Source of the DNA: Shimia aestuarii
GTDB lineage: Bacteria; Pseudomonadota; Alphaproteobacteria; Rhodobacterales; Rhodobacteraceae
DNA: 64,000 nt
Direction of reading: 5' to 3'
NCBI RefSeq assembly: GCF_022814865.1
Contig: NZ_JAKVRD010000018.1
Location: forward strand, 1 to 64,000
Shown here: positions 59,977 to 64,000 of the stretch, in pieces
Layout: every line of letters starts with the position of its first letter
Numbering within the stretch: the stretch's first letter is position 1
The notes under the pieces: model-generated
What the model saw: only the letters and a program-made list of their open reading frames with translations
Told to the model about the DNA's origin: nothing
Databases searched by the model: none
Made by a program: the position numbers and the translations under genes

Positions 59977-61200
59977 TTAGCCGCCGAAATCGTCGAGCAT
60001 GATGTCTTCCCGGTCCACGCCCAGATCAAGGAGCATGTTGATGACCGATTGGTTCATGATCGGCGGGCCGCACATGTAGAATTCGCAGTCTTCCGGCGCC
60101 GGGTGGTTCTTGAGGTATTCCTCGAAAAGAACATTGTGGATGAAGCCGGTATAGCCTTTCCAGTCATCCTCCGGCAGCGCATCCGAAAGCGCCACGTGCC
60201 ATTCGAAGTTGTCGAACTCCTCGGCGAGTTGGTCAAAGTCCTCGACAAAGAACATCTCGCGCTTGGAGCGGGCGCCATACCAGAAGGTGATCTTGCGATC
60301 CCGGTTCTCAAGACGCTTGAGCTGGTCGAAGATGTGGCTGCGCATCGGCGCCATACCCGCACCACCGCCGATAAAGACCATTTCCTTTTGCGTATCGCGG
60401 GCAAAGAACTCGCCGAACGGGCCGGAAATCGTGACCTTGTCACCGGGTTTGAGGTTGAAGATGTAGGACGACATCTGCCCCGGAGGAATCCCGGTCGAGC
60501 CCGGCGGCGGCGAGGCCACGCGGACGTTGAGCATGATAAGCCCTTTTTCTTCCGGGTAGTTCGCCATGGAATAGGCGCGCTCGATCGGCTCGCTTACCGT
60601 CGACTCATATTGCCAGAGATTGAACTTGTCCCAGTCCGGGCGATACTCTTCCTCAACGTCGAAATCCTTGTAGGAGAGCTTGTGCGCCGGCGCTTCGATC
60701 TGGATATAGCCACCGGCCCGGAAGTTGACGTTTTCGCCTTCCGGCAGTTCGAGAACAAGGTTCTTGATGAAAGTCGCGACGTTTTCATTGGAGCGCACGG
60801 TGCACTCCCATTTCTTGACGCCAAAGACCTCTTCGGGAACTTCGATATCCATGTCCTGCTTGACCGCGACCTGACAGGACAGGCGGTCGCCACAGGACGC
60901 CTCGCGCTTGGTGATGTGGCTTTCCTCGGTCGGCAGGATCGACCCGCCTCCCGAATGCACTTTGACCCGGCACTGGGCACAGGTGCCGCCGCCGCCACAG
61001 GCCGAGGGGACGAACATCTTTTCCGCCGCGAGCGTTTGCAGAAGCTTGCCACCGGCGGGAACCGAGATGGTCTTTTCGCCATTGATGGTGATGTTGACAT
61101 TACCAGACGAGACCAGACGCGAGCGCGCGGCGAGGATGATCGTCACCAGCGCCAGAACGATCAGCGTGAATAGGGCAACGCCGAGAGTGAAGGTTTCCAT
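59977..61200 (-). CDS. nqrF: Na+-NQR subunit F (NADH dehydrogenase, flavin and 2Fe-2S)
   Basis: NADH-oxidising subunit of the sodium-pumping NADH:quinone reductase (407 residues). One N-terminal helix (about 4-24), a ferredoxin domain with 2Fe-2S ligands C68, C74, C77 and C109, then an FAD/NADH reductase domain with RAYSMANYP (about 212-220), [12 protein letters not shown] (about 274-285) and [10 protein letters not shown] (about 370-379). It passes electrons from NADH to the membrane subunits. Last gene of the nqr operon in this window. Confidence 0.96.
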   Translation of the reverse strand: METFTLGVALFTLIVLALVTIILAARSRLVSSGNVNITINGEKTISVPAGGKLLQTLAAEKMFVPSACGGGGTCAQCRVKVHSGGGSILPTEESHITKREASCGDRLSCQVAVKQDMDIEVPEEVFGVKKWECTVRSNENVATFIKNLVLELPEGENVNFRAGGYIQIEAPAHKLSYKDFDVEEEYRPDWDKFNLWQYESTVSEPIERAYSMANYPEEKGLIMLNVRVASPPPGSTGIPPGQMSSYIFNLKPGDKVTISGPFGEFFARDTQKEMVFIGGGAGMAPMRSHIFDQLKRLENRDRKITFWYGARSKREMFFVEDFDQLAEEFDNFEWHVALSDALPEDDWKGYTGFIHNVLFEEYLKNHPAPEDCEFYMCGPPIMNQSVINMLLDLGVDREDIMLDDFGG

Positions 61201-61214
61201 CGTTCAACGCCCCC

Positions 61215-61823
61215 TTAGAGTTTCACGCCAGAGAAGGACATGAAGGCCATCGCCATCAGTCCCGCAGTGATGAAGGTGATGCCAAGGCCCTGAAGCCCGT
61301 CCGGCACGTCCGAATATTTGAGCTTCTCGCGCACGCCTGCCATGGCCACGATGGCCAACGCCCAACCAAAGCCGGAAGAGACACCATAAGTCGCTGCTTC
61401 GGCAAAGTTGTAGTCGCGCTCCACCATGAAGAGCGAGCCACCGAGGATTGCGCAGTTCACCGTGATGAGCGGCAGGAAGATCCCCAGCGCGTTGTAGAGC
61501 GGTGGGAAATACTTATCGAGTGTCATCTCAAGGATCTGCACCATCGCCGCGATCACCCCGATATACGAGATCAGACCGAGGAAGGTCAGGTCTACATCCG
61601 GGAACCCAGCCCAGGCAAGCGCACCGGGTTTCAGGAGGTAGGTGAGAAGCAGGTTGTTGGTCGGCACCGTGATGGCCTGCACGACCATGACCGAGATACC
61701 AAGGCCAAGCGCGGTCGAAATCTTCTTGGAGACGGCGATGAAGGTACACATCCCGAGGAAGAAGCTAAGCGCGAGGTTTTCTACAAAGACGGCCTTAACG
61801 GCCAGCGAAATGAGCCCTTCCAT
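61215..61823 (-). CDS. nqrE: Na+-NQR subunit E
   Basis: Integral membrane subunit of 202 residues with six helices. Together with NqrD it holds an iron centre in the membrane; the conserved Cys in [10 protein letters not shown] (about 119-128) and the FLGMCTFIA segment (about 20-28) provide ligands. It overlaps nqrD by one base. Confidence 0.95.
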   Translation of the reverse strand: MEGLISLAVKAVFVENLALSFFLGMCTFIAVSKKISTALGLGISVMVVQAITVPTNNLLLTYLLKPGALAWAGFPDVDLTFLGLISYIGVIAAMVQILEMTLDKYFPPLYNALGIFLPLITVNCAILGGSLFMVERDYNFAEAATYGVSSGFGWALAIVAMAGVREKLKYSDVPDGLQGLGITFITAGLMAMAFMSFSGVKL

Positions 61824-62476
61824 CAGTGCCCCTCCACCGTCTGAATTTTGAATTCACGCTCTTCGACCTGTTTGGGTTTCCACGTGCGGAAGCCCCAGAT
61901 AAGAAGACCGATCGCGAAGAACGCCGAAGGCGGCAGAAGAAGCATACCGTTGGGCACGTACCAGCCGCCATTGTTCACCGTCTGAAGGATGGTCACGCCA
62001 AACAAGCTGCCCGACCCGAACAGCTCGCGGATGACACCGACAAGCATCAGGATCAGACCATAGCCAAGCCCGTTGCCGATCCCGTCGAGGAACGCCGCGC
62101 CCGGCGGGTTCGACATCGCAAAGGCCTCGGCGCGGCCCATCACGATACAGTTGGTGATGATAAGACCGACAAAGACCGAAAGCGTCTTGGAGATCTCAAA
62201 GGCATAGGCCTTGAGGATCTGGTCCACGAGGATCACGAGCGAGGCGATGATGACCATCTGCACGATGATCCGGATCGAGCTCGGGATCTGGCTACGCAGG
62301 ATCGAGATGAAGAGCGACGAGAAGGCGGTCACAAAGGTCACCGCAAGCGCCATCACGAAGGCGACCTTGAGCGAGGACGTCACAGCCAGCGCCGAACAGA
62401 TCCCCAGAACCTGAAGCGTGATCGGGTTGTTGTCGACCAGCGGGTCGACGAGAAGTTCTTTGCGTTTCTGGGCCAT
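61823..62476 (-). CDS. nqrD: Na+-NQR subunit D
   Basis: Membrane subunit of 217 residues with six helices, homologous to NqrE (inverted topology). [13 protein letters not shown] (about 26-38) and [12 protein letters not shown] (about 109-120) contain the Cys residues of the shared iron centre. One-base overlaps with both neighbours show tight coupling. Confidence 0.95.
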   Translation of the reverse strand: MAQKRKELLVDPLVDNNPITLQVLGICSALAVTSSLKVAFVMALAVTFVTAFSSLFISILRSQIPSSIRIIVQMVIIASLVILVDQILKAYAFEISKTLSVFVGLIITNCIVMGRAEAFAMSNPPGAAFLDGIGNGLGYGLILMLVGVIRELFGSGSLFGVTILQTVNNGGWYVPNGMLLLPPSAFFAIGLLIWGFRTWKPKQVEEREFKIQTVEGH

Positions 62477-63291
62477 CAGAGCTCTCCCGCTTTGAGTTTC
62501 TCGAGGAACGGGGCGTATCCCTGATCGCCCATCCAGAAGTTCACGAGGTTATCGACACCGACCGAAGTCAGGGTCGCACCGGCCAGCGCATCGATATGGT
62601 GCTCGGGACCGGCGGGCCCTTGTGCCTTGGCGACCGAGATTTGCAGCTCGCCGCTCTCGTCAAAGAGCTTCTTGCCGTTCCAGACCGCCTTCCATTTCGG
62701 ATTGTCCACCTCGGCACCAAGACCGGGGGTCTCGCCGTGCTGGTAGAATTGCAGGCCGAAGATATCGTTGCCGTTCTCCTCGATGGCGATAAAGCCATAG
62801 AGCGTCGACCACAGGCCATAGCCCCGGATCGGCAGGATCACCTTATCGAGCGCGCCGCTCTCATCCTTGAGAAGATAGATGGTGCGGAATTTCGACTGGC
62901 GGCCAATCGCGGCCGGGTCATTCTCGAGCGCGATGCTCAGCTCGGGGTCATCCACCGCGGCGGCATCATCGAAAGTCGCCGCGTCGAACTGGTCCGAGAA
63001 GTCGCCAGAGGCCAGCTCGAGCACTTTCGGCTCAAAGTCGGCAAAGGCAGCGGCGACATCCATCCCCGGCTCATAGACGCCCGCAACCTGCAACACGTTG
63101 AGTTGCTTGTCGCGTAGCTTGTTAGCCTCCTGCACCGGGCGCAGGCTCACGGCGGCGACCGAGACGATCATCGAGGCGACGAGACAGATCGCGACGGCGA
63201 CGAAGATGGTCTTGCCGACAGAATCCGGCGATGCGGCTAGAAAGCGACCAATCGGCCCCTTCGGCGTATCAGGCGTTTGCGTATCAGACAT
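62476..63291 (-). CDS. nqrC: Na+-NQR subunit C (covalent FMN)
   Basis: A 271-residue subunit with one membrane helix (about 27-49) and a periplasmic FMN-binding domain. The flavinylation motif reads [10 protein letters not shown] (234-243); T240 is the predicted ApbE target, with Ala at the position usually Ser. Start at 63291 ([10 protein letters not shown]) overlaps the nqrB stop by eight bases; longer starts would reach into nqrB. Confidence 0.93.
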   Translation of the reverse strand: MSDTQTPDTPKGPIGRFLAASPDSVGKTIFVAVAICLVASMIVSVAAVSLRPVQEANKLRDKQLNVLQVAGVYEPGMDVAAAFADFEPKVLELASGDFSDQFDAATFDDAAAVDDPELSIALENDPAAIGRQSKFRTIYLLKDESGALDKVILPIRGYGLWSTLYGFIAIEENGNDIFGLQFYQHGETPGLGAEVDNPKWKAVWNGKKLFDESGELQISVAKAQGPAGPEHHIDALAGATLTSVGVDNLVNFWMGDQGYAPFLEKLKAGEL

Positions 63292-64000
63292 GGCGACGCG
63301 CCCTCCGTTTGATGTTGGCCTGCACGACAAAATAGTCGATCAGCGGCGCAAAGACGTTGCCGAACAGGATCGCGAGCATCATGCCTTCCGGGAAAGCCGG
63401 GTTGATGACCCGGATCAGGACGACCATGACCCCGATCAGCGCGCCATAGATGAAGCGGCCCATGTTGGTGTGGCTGGCCGAGACCGGCTCGGTGACCATA
63501 AAGGCAAGGCCAAAGGCATAGCCGCCGAGGACCAGATGCCAATGCCAAGGCATCGCGAACATTGGATTGCTGTCCGACCCGATCACGTTGAGCAGGGCCG
63601 AGAAGGCGATCATCCCGCCGAGGCAGCCCACGATCAGACGCCAGTTCGCAATCTTGGTGATGAGCAGGAAGGCGAGGCCGATGGCACAGGCCAGAGTCGA
63701 AGTCTCCCCGAATGACCCTTGGATCGTGCCATAGAAGGCATCCAACCAAGTGATCCCTTCGACCGCCAGCGCGTCCACGCCGTCACGCGCGGTCACACCA
63801 AGCGCGGTCGCGCCTGAGAACCCGTCCACCGGGGTCCAGACCGAGTCGCCCGACATGTTGGCAGGGTAGGCGAAGTAGAGGAACGCCCGGCCCACAAGCG
63901 CGGGGTTGAGAAAGTTCTTGCCCGTGCCGCCAAAGACTTCCTTGCCGATCACGACGCCAAAGGAAATCCCAAGCGCCACCTGCCAGAGCGGCGCAGTGGC
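63284..64000 (-). CDS. nqrB: Na+-NQR subunit B, C-terminal part (cut by window end)
   Basis: The frame stays open to the window edge and encodes about 238 residues of the C-terminal half of the main membrane subunit NqrB, which carries the Na+ pathway and ubiquinone site. The motif GFSGATAL holds the threonine that receives covalent FMN from Apb[18 protein letters not shown] and [13 protein letters not shown] are further conserved blocks. The N-terminus and nqrA lie beyond the window. Confidence 0.95.
   Translation of the reverse strand, partial: ATAPLWQVALGISFGVVIGKEVFGGTGKNFLNPALVGRAFLYFAYPANMSGDSVWTPVDGFSGATALGVTARDGVDALAVEGITWLDAFYGTIQGSFGETSTLACAIGLAFLLITKIANWRLIVGCLGGMIAFSALLNVIGSDSNPMFAMPWHWHLVLGGYAFGLAFMVTEPVSASHTNMGRFIYGALIGVMVVLIRVINPAFPEGMMLAILFGNVFAPLIDYFVVQANIKRRARRHV

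Overview
The window looks like chromosome from a marine Rhodobacteraceae (Roseobacter-group alphaproteobacterium). The evidence is the GC-rich codon use, a Na+-NQR operon with its NqrM/ApbE maturation genes, an N-methylglutamate (methylamine) gene set with GlxA- and XRE/cupin-type regulators, and many small-molecule uptake and breakdown operons. No rRNA, tRNA or CRISPR array was recognised.

Layout. (1) 1-6.9 kb: the frameshifted 3' end of an IS3-family element abuts a Tn7-like transposition module (tnsA, a small unknown ORF, tnsB, tnsC, tniQ) closed by a strong terminator. (2) 7.2-10.5 kb: a glycine-zipper envelope protein, then a DUF2946-like protein and a TonB-dependent copper receptor. (3) 10.7-14.2 kb: a MATE exporter, a small glyoxalase-superfamily-related protein and convergent adenine deaminase. 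(4) 14.5-19.3 kb: a polyamine-type ABC transporter with a structured leader that may encode a short peptide, and a second permease with an unusual repeat-bearing tail. (5) 19.3-31.0 kb, minus strand: polar amino-acid-type ABC transporter, creatininase-family hydrolase, class III aminotransferase, two-subunit CoA-transferase, M20 deacylase, thiolase, glutamine-synthetase-like ligase and iron-type alcohol dehydrogenase, with a divergent LysR regulator. Together these read as one uptake and degradation route for an unidentified nitrogen compound. (6) 32.2-44.4 kb: the N-methylglutamate pathway (mgsABC, gmaS, mgdABCD), two regulators and purU. (7) 44.4-51.1 kb: a LysR-controlled, tightly coupled operon of aldehyde dehydrogenase, an M19-like protein with altered metal ligands, an unrecognised 555-residue protein, a DUF3726 protein and an Ldh-family oxidoreductase. 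(8) 51.1-57.8 kb: a sensory phosphorelay of two PAS histidine kinases, a stand-alone receiver, a receiver fused to a degenerate GGDEF-like domain, and an HPt protein. (9) 57.8-64 kb: nqrM, apbE, a small membrane protein, a CBS-domain protein and nqrF-E-D-C-B, with nqrB cut by the window edge.

How the genes work together. Methylamine would be joined to glutamate by GmaS, converted to N-methylglutamate by MgsABC and oxidised by MgdABCD to glutamate plus a one-carbon unit; PurU releases formate from formyl-tetrahydrofolate. The promoter regions of the mgs and mgd operons share a short motif, suggesting common control. The most unusual items are the altered TnsA catalytic motif, the leader ORF and hairpin before the polyamine transporter, the triple repeat in the permease tail, the altered M19 protein in a coupled unknown operon, and the receiver-GGDEF-like/HPt relay.
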